Assembly (NCBI GenBank): GCA_030530205.1
Contig: JAUMVK010000012.1
Location: 25,766 to 89,765, forward strand
Length of the DNA stretch: 64,000 nucleotides
Source of the DNA: RGIG3701 sp030530205
GTDB taxonomy: Bacteria; Planctomycetota; Planctomycetia; Pirellulales; Thermoguttaceae
Reading direction: 5' to 3'
A model generated the notes under the pieces. The model saw only the letters and a program-made list of their open reading frames with translations. It was not told where the DNA came from and searched no databases. The position numbers and the translations under genes were made by a program. Shown here in pieces: positions 7,495-16,883 of this stretch. Each line of letters opens with the position of its first letter. Positions within the stretch are counted from its first letter, which is position 1.

Positions 7495-8481
7495 ATGAAA
7501 CGTTTCACTTTCATTTTCGGTTTGGCTCTGACTTTTGCCCTCCTTTCCCTCTCGGCCAACGCCCAGTTTAAGAAGGATGTTGATGAAAACGGGAATGAAC
7601 TCCCCAAAGGCGGCTGCGAATTGGGAGAAAATAAAACCCAGTACTGGGAAGCGGGGATACTCGTGAAAGCGGGCGACGCCCCTCTGAAAAACGCCGTCGG
7701 AATGGTCCCGATCCCGGTGAACTGGCCCGAACAGAAGGTCAAAATCGCTGAAGAACGCCATTCCCCTTACGCGAAAGTCAACATTAAGAAGCAAAAAGGC
7801 GGCTCTGCCCTCATGATCGTCACGATCCCAAACCTTCCTGCGGGGGAGGAAGCGGAAGTTGTCACGCGTTTCGAGTGCGAGTCTTTCACCCAGCTCAAGC
7901 CTGAAAACACGTCAAAATTTCAAAAACTCACCGACAAAAAGGAATTGAAAAAGTTCCTGCTCTACCTGGGTCCCTCCCCGAAAATCGAGGTGAAGGATAA
8001 GGAGATCCAAAAACTCGCCAAAAAAATCGGCAAAGACGCTAAAAATGCCTGGGAAGAAATTGAGGAAGTTTACGACTGGGTCCAGGCAAACATCCGGTAC
8101 GAAAACGGAAAACTCAAAGGCGCCGTGGCCGCTCTGAAAGACGGAACGGGTGACTGCGAGGAACTTTCGTCCCTTTTCATCGCGATTTGCCGTGCGAAAG
8201 GAATTCCTGCGCGAATCGTCTGGGTCCCTGAACACTGTTACGCGGAATTTTACCTCACGGACGAAGATGGGCAGGGTTTCTGGTTCCCCTGTCAGCCTGC
8301 CGGGGACAAAGCATTTGGTGAAATGCCTTTCCAGTACATCATCCTTCAGAAAGGCGATAATTTTGTGACCGCTGACGGTGAAAAAGTGCGTTACCTGCCC
8401 GTCAAATTTACCTGCAAAGTCGTTGGAAAGGGTGGAAGCGGTCCTTCCTTCCGTGAAATTATGAAAGTCGTTCAGCCATAA
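7495..8481 (+). CDS. Secreted transglutaminase-like cysteine protease-fold protein
   Basis: A 328-residue exported protein. The signal peptide is MKRFTFIFGLALTFALLSLS with cleavage likely after ANA. Residues about 195-270 carry a transglutaminase-like core: the helix AWEEIEEVYDWVQANIRYE, the catalytic Cys in DGTGDCEELSSLFIAICRAKGIPARIVW (about residue 220), His in EHCYAEFYL (about 245) and an Asp in LTDEDGQGFWF. The family includes proteases, amidases and peptide cross-linking enzymes; which reaction applies here cannot be said. A GGAG site lies upstream of the ATG. It is followed after 11 bases by ppx, so co-transcription is possible, although the functional link is unclear. Confidence 0.85.
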   Translation: MKRFTFIFGLALTFALLSLSANAQFKKDVDENGNELPKGGCELGENKTQYWEAGILVKAGDAPLKNAVGMVPIPVNWPEQKVKIAEERHSPYAKVNIKKQKGGSALMIVTIPNLPAGEEAEVVTRFECESFTQLKPENTSKFQKLTDKKELKKFLLYLGPSPKIEVKDKEIQKLAKKIGKDAKNAWEEIEEVYDWVQANIRYENGKLKGAVAALKDGTGDCEELSSLFIAICRAKGIPARIVWVPEHCYAEFYLTDEDGQGFWFPCQPAGDKAFGEMPFQYIILQKGDNFVTADGEKVRYLPVKFTCKVVGKGGSGPSFREIMKVVQP

Positions 8482-8492
8482 GGTGAAGAATC

Positions 8493-10070
8493 ATGGAATC
8501 GTTTGATGATTTTGCTCTTGAACCGGTTGGCAAATCCCTTCCGCCCAAAATCCTCGCTGCCGTCGATATTGGGACGAACTCGATCCGTGCCGCAATCGCT
8601 GAATCGTACAGTGACGGCCGGCTGAAAATTATTGAGCAGTTGAACCGCGGTGTCTGGTTTGGAAAAGAAACCTTCCAGCGAGGTGGTCTTTCTGCCCAGT
8701 CGATGCGCGCTGGGATCGAAATCCTCAAAATGTTTCAGAAACGATTCGCTGAATACCACGTTGAACCGGTTCGAGTCGTTGCGACTGCTTCGATCCGTGA
8801 GGCTTCCAACGCTGACATTTTCATCGACAGAATCAAAATTTCTACCGGTTTGGATGTGAAAATCATTGATTCTTCGGAAGAGATCCAGCTTTCCGTTACG
8901 GCGATCCAGGAGGAACTGGGTGATGATTTCCCACGCGATGAATCGAAAAACGTTCTGATCGTGAACGTTGGGGGAGGCAGCACTCTTCTGGCGATTCTCC
9001 GCGGCGGGACGGTCATTCATTCCCAGATTTTGAACATTGGAACGATTCGTATGCGGGAATTTCTCACGGACCCGAACGACTCGCTCGAAAATAACGCGGC
9101 GATATTCCGTCACGCCATTCACGAAACCCTCACTTCTGCAGAGGCGTTCTTTCCGTTCCACGAGGTAGATCTCGCGCTGGCGATGGGGTCGGAACCTCGT
9201 TTTGTGGGGAAGCAAATTGGCCGGCCTTCCAAAATCGGTGACCTGCAATCCGTACGCACGAGCCGTTTTGACGGTTTGGTCGAGCGATGCATGAAGATGG
9301 AAACCCCTCAGCTTTGCCAGACTTTTGGGATCAATTTCCAGACCGCTGAAATGACGGTTCCGGCCCTTCTGACTTACCAGGAGATTTTTCAGAGGACGAA
9401 AGTTCCCTCTTTTCTGGTCGGTTCCGCTTCTATGCGCCACGGTGTACTGCGTGTAATGGCGAGTGAAGTCTGGGGGCTGGAAAATCTCGACTATCAAAAC
9501 GACGTTTTGGATGCTGCCCGTTCCCTGGCCGAAAAATACCGTGTGGACCTGGATTCTGCCAATCAGACGGAAAAACTGGCGATTCGTATTTTTGACGAGC
9601 TGAAGAACGAATACGCCCTCCCGCAGCGGTCGTGCCTTCTGCTTCGGGCGGCGGCGATCTTGCAGTATTGCGGTTGTTTCGTGAGTAACCGCTCGTTCCA
9701 TAAACACTCTTTTTACCTGATCAGCAACTCGGAAATCTTCGGTCTGCGTGACTACGAAAAGGAAATGACGGCGTACATCGCGCGTTACAGTTTCCGTTCG
9801 GCACCGAAACCGTCCCATCAGGCGTTTATGTCGCTTTCGCGGGAAACTCGTGTGGCCATTTCGAAACTGGCCGCTATTTTGCGGGTGGCGGACGCGCTGA
9901 ATCACGGCAACCCGATCGATCCCGACACGCTTCAGTTTAAACGGGAAGAAAACGATTTGTATATTATTCTCCCGCCGGACGATACACTGCTCCTGAAAAA
10001 TCGTTCTCTTAGCAGTCAGGGCCGAATGTTTGAAGACGTTTTTGGTTTGAGAATCTTTTTCATGAGCTGA
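8493..10070 (+). CDS. ppx: Ppx/GppA-family exopolyphosphatase
   Basis: Releases phosphate from the ends of polyphosphate, or hydrolyses pppGpp. The actin-like ATPase-fold motifs are clear: AAVDIGTNSIRAAIAE (phosphate 1) and LIVNVGGGSTLLAIL (phosphate 2). The C-terminal half (residues about 335-500) is an HD-like helical domain with LLRAAAILQYCGCFVSNRSFHKHSFYLI. At 525 residues it matches two-domain Ppx enzymes. The unit lies 33 bases before ppk in the same direction, a common pairing of polymer-making and polymer-degrading enzymes. The 20-odd residues before AAVDIG are a short extension. The GGTGAAGA stretch before the ATG is a plausible ribosome site. Confidence 0.92.
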   Translation: MESFDDFALEPVGKSLPPKILAAVDIGTNSIRAAIAESYSDGRLKIIEQLNRGVWFGKETFQRGGLSAQSMRAGIEILKMFQKRFAEYHVEPVRVVATASIREASNADIFIDRIKISTGLDVKIIDSSEEIQLSVTAIQEELGDDFPRDESKNVLIVNVGGGSTLLAILRGGTVIHSQILNIGTIRMREFLTDPNDSLENNAAIFRHAIHETLTSAEAFFPFHEVDLALAMGSEPRFVGKQIGRPSKIGDLQSVRTSRFDGLVERCMKMETPQLCQTFGINFQTAEMTVPALLTYQEIFQRTKVPSFLVGSASMRHGVLRVMASEVWGLENLDYQNDVLDAARSLAEKYRVDLDSANQTEKLAIRIFDELKNEYALPQRSCLLLRAAAILQYCGCFVSNRSFHKHSFYLISNSEIFGLRDYEKEMTAYIARYSFRSAPKPSHQAFMSLSRETRVAISKLAAILRVADALNHGNPIDPDTLQFKREENDLYIILPPDDTLLLKNRSLSSQGRMFEDVFGLRIFFMS

Positions 10071-10103
10071 TTTTTCCTTACTCAAAACCTCACTAATTCA
10101 TAT

Positions 10104-12308
10104 ATGTCACCCAAAAAACACAAAATACCGACTGGCCTCCCGGAAAATTTCATCAATCGTGATTTGAGCTGGCTTGCGTTTAACGAGCGGGTCCTTCATG
10201 AAGGACTTGATGAAAAGGTTCCGTTCGCAGAACGCCTCAAATTCCTCGCGATCACCAGCTCCAATCTGGATGAATTCTTTAGAATTCGCATGGGGAACAT
10301 TCTTCAGCGGGAACGTGCCGGGCGTGAAGAAGCAACCAATGAATCGAAAGAAGCGTCCGAGCTTTTGGCCAAAATTTCCGCTAAAACGCACTCGCTGATG
10401 AAAACCGTGTCGAATGAATTCCATGAAATGCTGGATGAACTCCCCCGGTTCGGGCTTTCGGTCTCGGGTTTAAAAGATTTAAGCGACCAGGAAAGCTCTT
10501 ACTTGCGGAATTATTTGGCCGATGAAATTCTTCCAGTTCTTACGCCTCTGGCGATCGAGGATTTCAATCCTATGCCGATTCTTCCGGCGCTTCAGCTTCA
10601 CGTTGCTTTGCGTTTGCGCGTTCCCTCAAGTATTTCAGCCCTGAAATCTTCCGATTCAGGAACGTATGTGCCCCATAAAAAGAATCGGCGAAAAGCTCCA
10701 ATTCAGGAAAGTTATGAGGAAAAACTTGCCGTGGTCCCTGTGCCGGATCAGCTGATGCGACTGGTACGTTTCTACGATTCCACGGAACAGACACGTTTCG
10801 TTTTTCTGGAACAGATCATCGCCCGGAACGCCGACCTGATTTTTCCGGGGTGTGAAGTCCTTGCTCATGCGATTTTCCGAATTACCCGTGACGAAGACGT
10901 TTCCATTTCTGTTGATTCGGCTAATTACGCCCAGAGCGTGGAAAATGCCGTGATCTCGCGCAAGTATCAGGATGCGGTTCGTCTGGAAATTTCTGAGGGG
11001 GCCGATGTTTTGATTCGCCGTAAACTTGCCGCGATGCTGAATATTCAGGATCGTGACATTTACGATGTTCTGGAACCTCTTGATACGACGGTTTTGTTTG
11101 AGCTTTCCGAACATTTTCGGCTCCAGAATGAACATTACCCGGAGTGGAAGCCCGTCCTGCCGGCTGATCTGAAAGACTGCGAAGACCTTTATGAACGCAT
11201 TTCACAGCGTGATATTATGCTTTTTATGCCGTATGAGAAATTCACGCCGGTAGTGGACCTTCTGGAAAAGGCCGCAAGCGATCCAAACGTTTTCGCGATC
11301 AAACAAACGCTCTACCGTACGAGCGGCGATTCTCCCATCGTTAAAGCCTTGATCAAGGCGGCTCAGAACGGCAAGGAAGTGACGGTTCTGGTGGAACTGC
11401 GCGCCCGATTCGATGAGTCCCGAAACATTCAGTGGACACAGCGGCTCGAAGATGCCGGCTGCCACGTTATCTATGGAATCGTAGGCTTCAAAACACACGC
11501 CAAAGCCCTTTTGATCATCCGGCGTGAAAAAGGCCGAATCGTGCGGTACGCACACCTTTCGACCGGAAACTATAATGATAAAACCGCCAAGTTGTATTCT
11601 GACATCGCACTGATGACCTGTAACCCGGAAATCACGGCGGACATCGCCGCTTTTTTCAACATTCTGACGGGTTACTCCGAGTCCGTTGGCTGGAAAAGAC
11701 TCACTGTTGAGCCGGTTTTGCTCAGACGCCGTTTTCTCGAGTTGATCGAACGTGAGATCACCGTTTCCACGCCGGAACAGCCGGGCTGTATTCGCGCCAA
11801 GATGAACGCTTTGGAAGACCGCGCCGTCATTGAGGCGCTTTACCGTGCGTCCCAACGCGGAGTTAAAATTCAGCTCAACGTTCGAGGAATTTGCTGTCTG
11901 AAGCCGGGGATTCCTGGGCTTTCGGAAAACATTCAGGTCTTTTCGATCATTGACCGGTTTTTGGAACACGCGAGAATTTTCTACTTCCAAAACGCGGGTA
12001 ACCCGGAGGTTTACCTTGCCAGCGCCGACTGGATGACGCGAAATCTGGATCACCGTCTTGAGATTCTGTTTCCGGTTTTGGCTCAGCCTCTGAGAAAACG
12101 AATTCTCAGTGCGCTAAACCTTTACCTCACGGACAATCAGAAATCGCACGAGCTTCAGCCGGACGGCACGTGGAAAAAGCGTAAACCCGGCAAGAATCAG
12201 GAAAAGATCCGAGCTCAGGAGATTTTGTACCGTCAGGCAGTCGAGGCCGCGAACGCGCCGCCCGCCACGCCTCTGCAGTACATTCCGCTGCAAAAACCGG
12301 ATAAATAA
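10104..12308 (+). CDS. ppk1: Polyphosphate kinase 1
   Basis: Reversibly transfers the ATP gamma-phosphate to polyphosphate. The 734-residue protein has the standard order: N-domain with FINRDLSWLAFNERVLHEG and SSNLDEFFRIRMG; head domain; two phospholipase-D-like catalytic domains. The autophosphorylated His lies in YAHLSTGNYNDKTAKLYSD, the second His in FLEHARIFYFQN, and SADWMTRNLDHRLEILFPV is the usual closing motif. The C-terminus carries a charged extra segment (KKRKPGKNQEKIRAQ). It follows ppx by 33 bases. Together the genes set polyphosphate levels, likely linked to phosphate storage and stress. The enzyme may associate with the membrane, as in other bacteria. Confidence 0.97.
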   Translation: MSPKKHKIPTGLPENFINRDLSWLAFNERVLHEGLDEKVPFAERLKFLAITSSNLDEFFRIRMGNILQRERAGREEATNESKEASELLAKISAKTHSLMKTVSNEFHEMLDELPRFGLSVSGLKDLSDQESSYLRNYLADEILPVLTPLAIEDFNPMPILPALQLHVALRLRVPSSISALKSSDSGTYVPHKKNRRKAPIQESYEEKLAVVPVPDQLMRLVRFYDSTEQTRFVFLEQIIARNADLIFPGCEVLAHAIFRITRDEDVSISVDSANYAQSVENAVISRKYQDAVRLEISEGADVLIRRKLAAMLNIQDRDIYDVLEPLDTTVLFELSEHFRLQNEHYPEWKPVLPADLKDCEDLYERISQRDIMLFMPYEKFTPVVDLLEKAASDPNVFAIKQTLYRTSGDSPIVKALIKAAQNGKEVTVLVELRARFDESRNIQWTQRLEDAGCHVIYGIVGFKTHAKALLIIRREKGRIVRYAHLSTGNYNDKTAKLYSDIALMTCNPEITADIAAFFNILTGYSESVGWKRLTVEPVLLRRRFLELIEREITVSTPEQPGCIRAKMNALEDRAVIEALYRASQRGVKIQLNVRGICCLKPGIPGLSENIQVFSIIDRFLEHARIFYFQNAGNPEVYLASADWMTRNLDHRLEILFPVLAQPLRKRILSALNLYLTDNQKSHELQPDGTWKKRKPGKNQEKIRAQEILYRQAVEAANAPPATPLQYIPLQKPDK

Positions 12309-12341
12309 ATATTCCCCCTTTTTCCCTTCAAGGAGCCACTC

Positions 12342-13592
12342 ATGAAAAAACTTTTGACCACCTTCTTCTTTCTTTTCCTGACCGTCTGCGCTCAGGCCAT
12401 GCCCGAGTACGTTCAGCAGGATTCCTTCGACTGCCATCCCCGGACGGGGATCGGAAACACCATCGCGAAGCTGAAAGCCGGTGAGACCGTCACCGTCGCC
12501 TACTTCGGCGGCTCGATCACCGCCCAGAACGGCTGGCGGCCGAAGACTTCCAAATTCCTCGGCGAGACGTTCCCGAACGCGACGATCAACGAGATCCACG
12601 CGGCCATCGGCGGCACTGGGTCCGACCTCGGCGTTTTCCGTCTCGGCTACGACGTTCTGCGCCACGATCCCGACCTGGTTTTCGTCGAGTTCGCGACCAA
12701 TGACGGCGGGAACAATCCGATCAACATCTGGAAGCAGATGGAGGGGATCGTGCGTCAAATCTGGAAGCACAATCCAAAGACCGACATCGTGTTCGTCTAT
12801 ACCGTGACGGTCGCCACGGTCGGCGACTACCAGTCCGGTAAACTTGCCCGTGCCGCCGGAGCGATGGAAATGCTAGCCGATTTCTACGGGATCCCGACCA
12901 TTAACTTCGGGAAGCGCGTCGCGCAGATGGTCGATGAAGGGAAACTCATCATGAAGGGCGACGAAGCGCCGGAAGGGGTGATCCTCTTCGCGAAAGACGG
13001 CGTGCACCCGGGCGATGAGGGCCACGAGCTTTACCTGGCCGACATTAAAGCGGGTTTTGAGAAAATGAAGGATCTGCCCGGGATCGACCACGCGCCGCTG
13101 CTCGAAAAGGTCTTCATCGAAGGAAACTACGAAAACGCCAAAATGGTCAGCATCACGCCCGAAATGCTCAAGGGTGAGTGGAAAAAAGTCGAAGAGGGTG
13201 AGCCGAATTATGGCTTCACCAACCGCACGGGTGAACTTTGGTTTTCCGGCAAGCCCGGCAGCGCGCTGACGTTCAAATTCCGCGGCACGATGGCGAAACT
13301 CTACGACGTTTTGGGCCCCAACGCGGCTCAGGTTTATGTGACGGTCGATGGGAAACGCGCCGAAAACCCGTCCAAGCGCTTCGACAGTTACTGCAGCTGG
13401 TATCGTCTGGCGACGCTCTGGTGCTTCTGCGACGAGAGAAGCCCGGAAGCGGTCCACGAAGTCACGGTGGAGATCGACTCGGTCCAGCCTGACCGCCACA
13501 TCGTGAAAGAGTACCAGGACGGCGACCCGAAATACGACGGCACGAACTGGTGGGTCGGCAAAATCATGCTCATCGGCGATCTGGTTGATTGA
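12342..13592 (+). CDS. Secreted SGNH/GDSL-fold hydrolase (probable carbohydrate esterase)
   Basis: Exported 416-residue enzyme: signal peptide MKKLLTTFFFLFLTVCAQA, AGGAG ribosome site 8 bases before the ATG. Block I is VAYFGGSITAQNGW with the nucleophile Ser in GGS; block III includes VEFATNDGGN; block V is DGVHPGDEGHELY, giving the Asp-x-x-His pair. A C-terminal beta-rich region (residues about 265-416) resembles an accessory domain and includes the WFSGKPGSALTFKFRGT strand segment. The family removes acetyl or other acyl groups from sugars or lipids. Its place beside an alpha/beta hydrolase and two glycosidase-like genes suggests glycan de-esterification, which is an inference from context. 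Confidence 0.85.
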   Translation: MKKLLTTFFFLFLTVCAQAMPEYVQQDSFDCHPRTGIGNTIAKLKAGETVTVAYFGGSITAQNGWRPKTSKFLGETFPNATINEIHAAIGGTGSDLGVFRLGYDVLRHDPDLVFVEFATNDGGNNPINIWKQMEGIVRQIWKHNPKTDIVFVYTVTVATVGDYQSGKLARAAGAMEMLADFYGIPTINFGKRVAQMVDEGKLIMKGDEAPEGVILFAKDGVHPGDEGHELYLADIKAGFEKMKDLPGIDHAPLLEKVFIEGNYENAKMVSITPEMLKGEWKKVEEGEPNYGFTNRTGELWFSGKPGSALTFKFRGTMAKLYDVLGPNAAQVYVTVDGKRAENPSKRFDSYCSWYRLATLWCFCDERSPEAVHEVTVEIDSVQPDRHIVKEYQDGDPKYDGTNWWVGKIMLIGDLVD

Positions 13593-13606
13593 TCACTTTG
13601 GTCGTT

Positions 13607-13798
13607 TGGAGTGCGATGATACAGTCGCGAAGCGACATTCATCGCTTTCACTTGCGGCAATAAAGCCTCGCAGAGGCGTTTGCCGCTGAAGCACGCTGGA
13701 CGTTCCCCACGAGAAAATCGTTTGGGGCACGCCATATTTTTCGGCCGCTAAGTGAAAGCGGCAAATGAAGCCTTCGGCTTCTGTATTGCCGCACTCCA
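13607..13798. repeat. MITE-like element B, copy 1 (inverted relative to copies 2 and 3)
   Basis: A ~192 bp element with terminal inverted repeats: TGGAGTGCGATGATACAG at the left and CTGTATTGCCGCACTCCA at the right. Internal short hairpins include GCCTCGCAGAGGC and GAAGCCTTCGGCTTC. Its reverse complement aligns almost end to end with copies at 14798 and 18617. It starts 14 bases after the SGNH hydrolase stop and ends just before the alpha/beta hydrolase start. Confidence 0.85.
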
Positions 13799-13820
13799 CA
13801 TAAAAAAGAAAGTCCTTCCC

Positions 13821-14792
13821 ATGCGTTCTTCCCTTCTTTTTTTCCTCGTTTTTTTCACGGTTCTCCCGGCCTACGCCCAGCGCGAGGTCTGGCTCGAGGC
13901 GCTCGGCAAGCCGCAAAATTACGACTTCGAGCCGACCGTCACGTCCGTGGAAACGTTTGAAACGCCAGAATTCCGCGCCGAGTTTTATCTCCAGCAGAAC
14001 AGTCCGGACACACGCCAGAAGCTCCTCCTCTTGAAGCCGCTCGACTTGAAACCCGGGGAGAAACGCCCTGGGTTCGTCGTGCCGTATTACGACCCGGACC
14101 GAATGTGCGGCTACGACCTCGTGACGAAAAAACGCCTTCCGCCGGGGCGTGAGAACGCGGAATTCGGCCGTCAGCTCGTCCGTCAGGGTTTCGTGGTGGC
14201 TTGCGTCGAGCCGTACCCGTACAATCTGCTCACCGACCCGGACGGGACCGCCCAGAAGCAGGGCCTCAAGTGGTGGGGGCGCGCGGCGGAAAAACTGCTT
14301 GCGGATCAGCCCACCTGGACCGGCATGGGAAAACTCACGGCCGACACGCGGCTGGCGATCGATTTTCTGGCAGCTCAGGACTGCGTGGACGCGAAGCGGC
14401 TGGGCATCGCTGGACACTCGCTCGGCGGCAAAATGGCGTTTTATACCGGCTCGCTCGATGACCGCATCTCGCTGATCTGGTCGAGCGATTTCGGAATGCG
14501 CTGGGAGGATACGAACTGGGACGCGCCGTGGTACTGGGGGCCTGAAAAGATTGCGTCGTTCCAAAAGAGCGGGCTGGAACACAGTTCCCTGCTGGCGCTG
14601 CACCCGGTGACGTTCATCCTGATCGCGGGCAAGGCAGACGGCGAGCAGACGCGCCCGCAGCTCGAACGCGCACAAAAACTCGAACCGCGCCTGGAGATCC
14701 ACCTCCTCAATCACGCCACGGGCCACCAGCCGACGAAAGAGACCGTCGAGAAGACGCTGGAATTGATCAAAGAAAAGTTTGGCGTTCATTAG
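13821..14792 (+). CDS. Secreted alpha/beta hydrolase (acetyl-xylan-esterase/dienelactone-hydrolase-like)
   Basis: A 323-residue exported alpha/beta-fold hydrolase. The start at 13821 gives the signal peptide MRSSLLFFLVFFTVLPAYAQ; an in-frame upstream ATG would add repeat-derived residues and is rejected. The nucleophile elbow is GIAGHSLGGKMAFY (Ser near residue 200). It is preceded by a long region with RPGFVVPYYDPDRMCG and followed by an Asp-containing strand (LIAGKADGEQTR) and a terminal His in NHATGHQP. This layout fits secreted esterases that act on plant or microbial glycans; the real ester is not determined. The gene is bracketed exactly by two inverted copies of element B, with only 22 and 5 bases between the element ends and the coding ends. 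Confidence 0.8.
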   Translation: MRSSLLFFLVFFTVLPAYAQREVWLEALGKPQNYDFEPTVTSVETFETPEFRAEFYLQQNSPDTRQKLLLLKPLDLKPGEKRPGFVVPYYDPDRMCGYDLVTKKRLPPGRENAEFGRQLVRQGFVVACVEPYPYNLLTDPDGTAQKQGLKWWGRAAEKLLADQPTWTGMGKLTADTRLAIDFLAAQDCVDAKRLGIAGHSLGGKMAFYTGSLDDRISLIWSSDFGMRWEDTNWDAPWYWGPEKIASFQKSGLEHSSLLALHPVTFILIAGKADGEQTRPQLERAQKLEPRLEIHLLNHATGHQPTKETVEKTLELIKEKFGVH

Positions 14793-14797
14793 TCATT

Positions 14798-14989
14798 TGG
14801 AGTGCGGCAATACAGAAGCCGAAGGCTTCATTTGCCGCTTTCACTTAGCGACCGAAAATTTCAACGTCAAAAAAAGATTTTTCCCGTGGGAAATGCCCGG
14901 CGTACTTCAGCGGCAAACGCCTCTTCGAGGCGGATTGCCGCAAAGGAAAGCGGTGAATGTCGCTTGCGCGACTGTATCACCGCACTCCA
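14798..14989. repeat. MITE-like element B, copy 2
   Basis: Same ~192 bp unit as copy 1 but in the opposite orientation: left end TGGAGTGCGGCAATACAG, right end CTGTATCACCGCACTCCA. The GAAGCCGAAGGCTTC hairpin and the CGGCAAACGCCTC stretch are conserved, while the middle 45 bases differ. It sits between the converging alpha/beta hydrolase and GH20b/GH84-like genes. Confidence 0.85.
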
Positions 14990-15002
14990 AAAAATCCTGA
15001 AT

Positions 15003-16883
15003 CTACTTCCAGAGTTTCAGCCACACGTCCATCGTTTTCAGCTCGGGGTTGAGGCGGTCGTAAATGGCCTGCGCGTTTTCCTTGTACTCAGGGCCGTACT
15101 CCGGGAAATCGGCCGTGGCGCAGAATCTTGCGATCTCGAGCGTCTTGCGCATCGGCTCCAGGTAAACGATCTCCAGCCGGTCACGGTTCAGGGCCGAGGA
15201 CTTCGGCGCCTCCGCGTTCAGTTTGGCGCAAAGGGCGTCCAGCTCGTCGAGCAGCGCGAGGGCTTTCTCCCGGTTTTCCAGCGTCGTCAAGTGCGGCGGA
15301 AAGTCTTTTCCCACCTTAAAACCACGTCTCGGCAGGATGAACAGTTTCTTCAGTTCCACCAGTTTCGCGTCAAACTCCTGAGCCGTCTCGACCATTTCCG
15401 GGCCGTAGATCCAGCCGTAGATCGCGCGTTCGCAGCGGGCCTGATCGAAGGATTCGGGATTCCACGCCCAGAAGCCGAACAGCGTGTCGAGGTACTCCTC
15501 CGGGAACCCGCCGCCGACGCAGAAAAGCATGACGTTCTGCGTGAAATTCGGGAAATCGCGGATTTTGTCGTACTGCGGGGCGTGCCAGCCGGCGGAAAGC
15601 TGATGAAGCTCGATGTACGCGGGGAGCGGCGTTTTCGGGTCCCAACCCTCTTTTTCGACCCGGCCCGGACGCAGGGAGACCGCAATGTTCGCGTTATTCT
15701 CGAACCCGGCGCGCAGATGGATCAGATTGTGCCACCAGGCGGGCTTGAGTTTCAGCCCCATCTTCGCGCAGAGTTCTGTATCGGCCTCGCACGGCAGCGT
15801 CGTGAAGTACCACTGGATCGAGTCAAAGCCCGGGATCTTGCTCAGCTCGTGGTTTTGCGGGTGGTCCACTTTGTTGTACGCTCCCACCGCGGGAGTAAAG
15901 GCAAGCTGCTCCCCGGAAAGGCCGTGCTTCTTCGCAAGTTCAAGGAAATTCTGGATCGAAAGTTTCGGGTTGGTCCCGACCCCGATGTCGTCGAAGGAAA
16001 GCCACATTCCGTCTGCACCGAGAGCCAAAAGCTCCTCAAACGCCTGGTTCACGTCGGCGTAAAAACTGTTTTCGTTCAGTTTATCGAACCCGACGATGAT
16101 CCCACCGGCTTTTTTGGTCGTCGCGGCTGCGACCACGGCATAGATGAACATTCCGCGGCGGTGCATTTCCTCAATGACGCGCGAAACGGCCTCGCGGTCG
16201 ATCTCCTGCCCCGGCATGAACCCCATCGGGGCGGCATAAAGCGGGTAGGTCGGCGTTTCGGGATGCTTCGGATTGTCGCGCAGGTCGGCGTAGTTGATCC
16301 TCCCGCGGGCGAAAGCGTCCAGCGCCCCCGGAACCAGGTGCTGACGCAGCACAAAGTGCGGCCGGCCACGGCGCGCGATCGACGGCCAGTCCGTGACCTG
16401 GAAGGCCGCCAGCTCGACGCTCTGGTTTTCCTCGTTCCAGCGGAAAAGGTCGAGCAGGGCATACGCACCGTAAATCACGCCGTTGAAATCGTTCCCGCTG
16501 ATGGAAACCGTGGGGGAGCCAGACTCAGAAAGGTTCCACGAGATCTGGAACGCGTTCGTCGTGCCTTCCGGAACGTCTTTCAGTGCGGCGACTCCCAGTG
16601 AGATTTTCACTCCGGCTTCCGCTTTTTCCGTGCCGGGTTTCTGCCCAAAGCGGTTTTTCAGGGTCTGCCGGATCATGGCGGCCGCGTACTGGAGCTGGGG
16701 CGAGGCCGGGTCGGAAAGCGTGATCTCGACTTTTGCAGGGTCCACGCGGAACGTCTGGCCGAGGTCTTCCGCCGCGCGTGGAGTCGGGAAGATCGGGCAC
16801 TCCGCCGCCTGAAGGAAAGCGGGAAGCAGGAACGAAAGAAACGCCAAAAGGAAGGCGAAAACGGTAGGGGATGGTTTTTTCAT
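15003..16883 (-). CDS. Secreted glycoside hydrolase, GH20b domain plus GH84-like catalytic barrel
   Basis: A 626-residue exported protein with signal peptide MKKPSPTVFAFLLAFLSFLL. Residues about 30-150 resemble the GH20b/hexosaminidase N-terminal domain (PTPRAAEDLGQTFRVD, then ISGNDFNGVIYGAYALLDLF). The following barrel carries a paired Asp in MWLSFDDIGVG near residue 300, which is the position and form of the catalytic Asp pair of GH84 beta-N-acetylglucosaminidases. A helical C-terminal region covers residues about 470-626. GH84 enzymes use substrate-assisted catalysis on N-acetylhexosamine linkages (O-GlcNAc, hyaluronan, peptidoglycan or mucin sugars). I infer a GlcNAc-removing role at moderate confidence; a divergent GH20 or an unclassified family is the alternative. 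Confidence 0.68.
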   Translation of the reverse strand: MKKPSPTVFAFLLAFLSFLLPAFLQAAECPIFPTPRAAEDLGQTFRVDPAKVEITLSDPASPQLQYAAAMIRQTLKNRFGQKPGTEKAEAGVKISLGVAALKDVPEGTTNAFQISWNLSESGSPTVSISGNDFNGVIYGAYALLDLFRWNEENQSVELAAFQVTDWPSIARRGRPHFVLRQHLVPGALDAFARGRINYADLRDNPKHPETPTYPLYAAPMGFMPGQEIDREAVSRVIEEMHRRGMFIYAVVAAATTKKAGGIIVGFDKLNENSFYADVNQAFEELLALGADGMWLSFDDIGVGTNPKLSIQNFLELAKKHGLSGEQLAFTPAVGAYNKVDHPQNHELSKIPGFDSIQWYFTTLPCEADTELCAKMGLKLKPAWWHNLIHLRAGFENNANIAVSLRPGRVEKEGWDPKTPLPAYIELHQLSAGWHAPQYDKIRDFPNFTQNVMLFCVGGGFPEEYLDTLFGFWAWNPESFDQARCERAIYGWIYGPEMVETAQEFDAKLVELKKLFILPRRGFKVGKDFPPHLTTLENREKALALLDELDALCAKLNAEAPKSSALNRDRLEIVYLEPMRKTLEIARFCATADFPEYGPEYKENAQAIYDRLNPELKTMDVWLKLWK

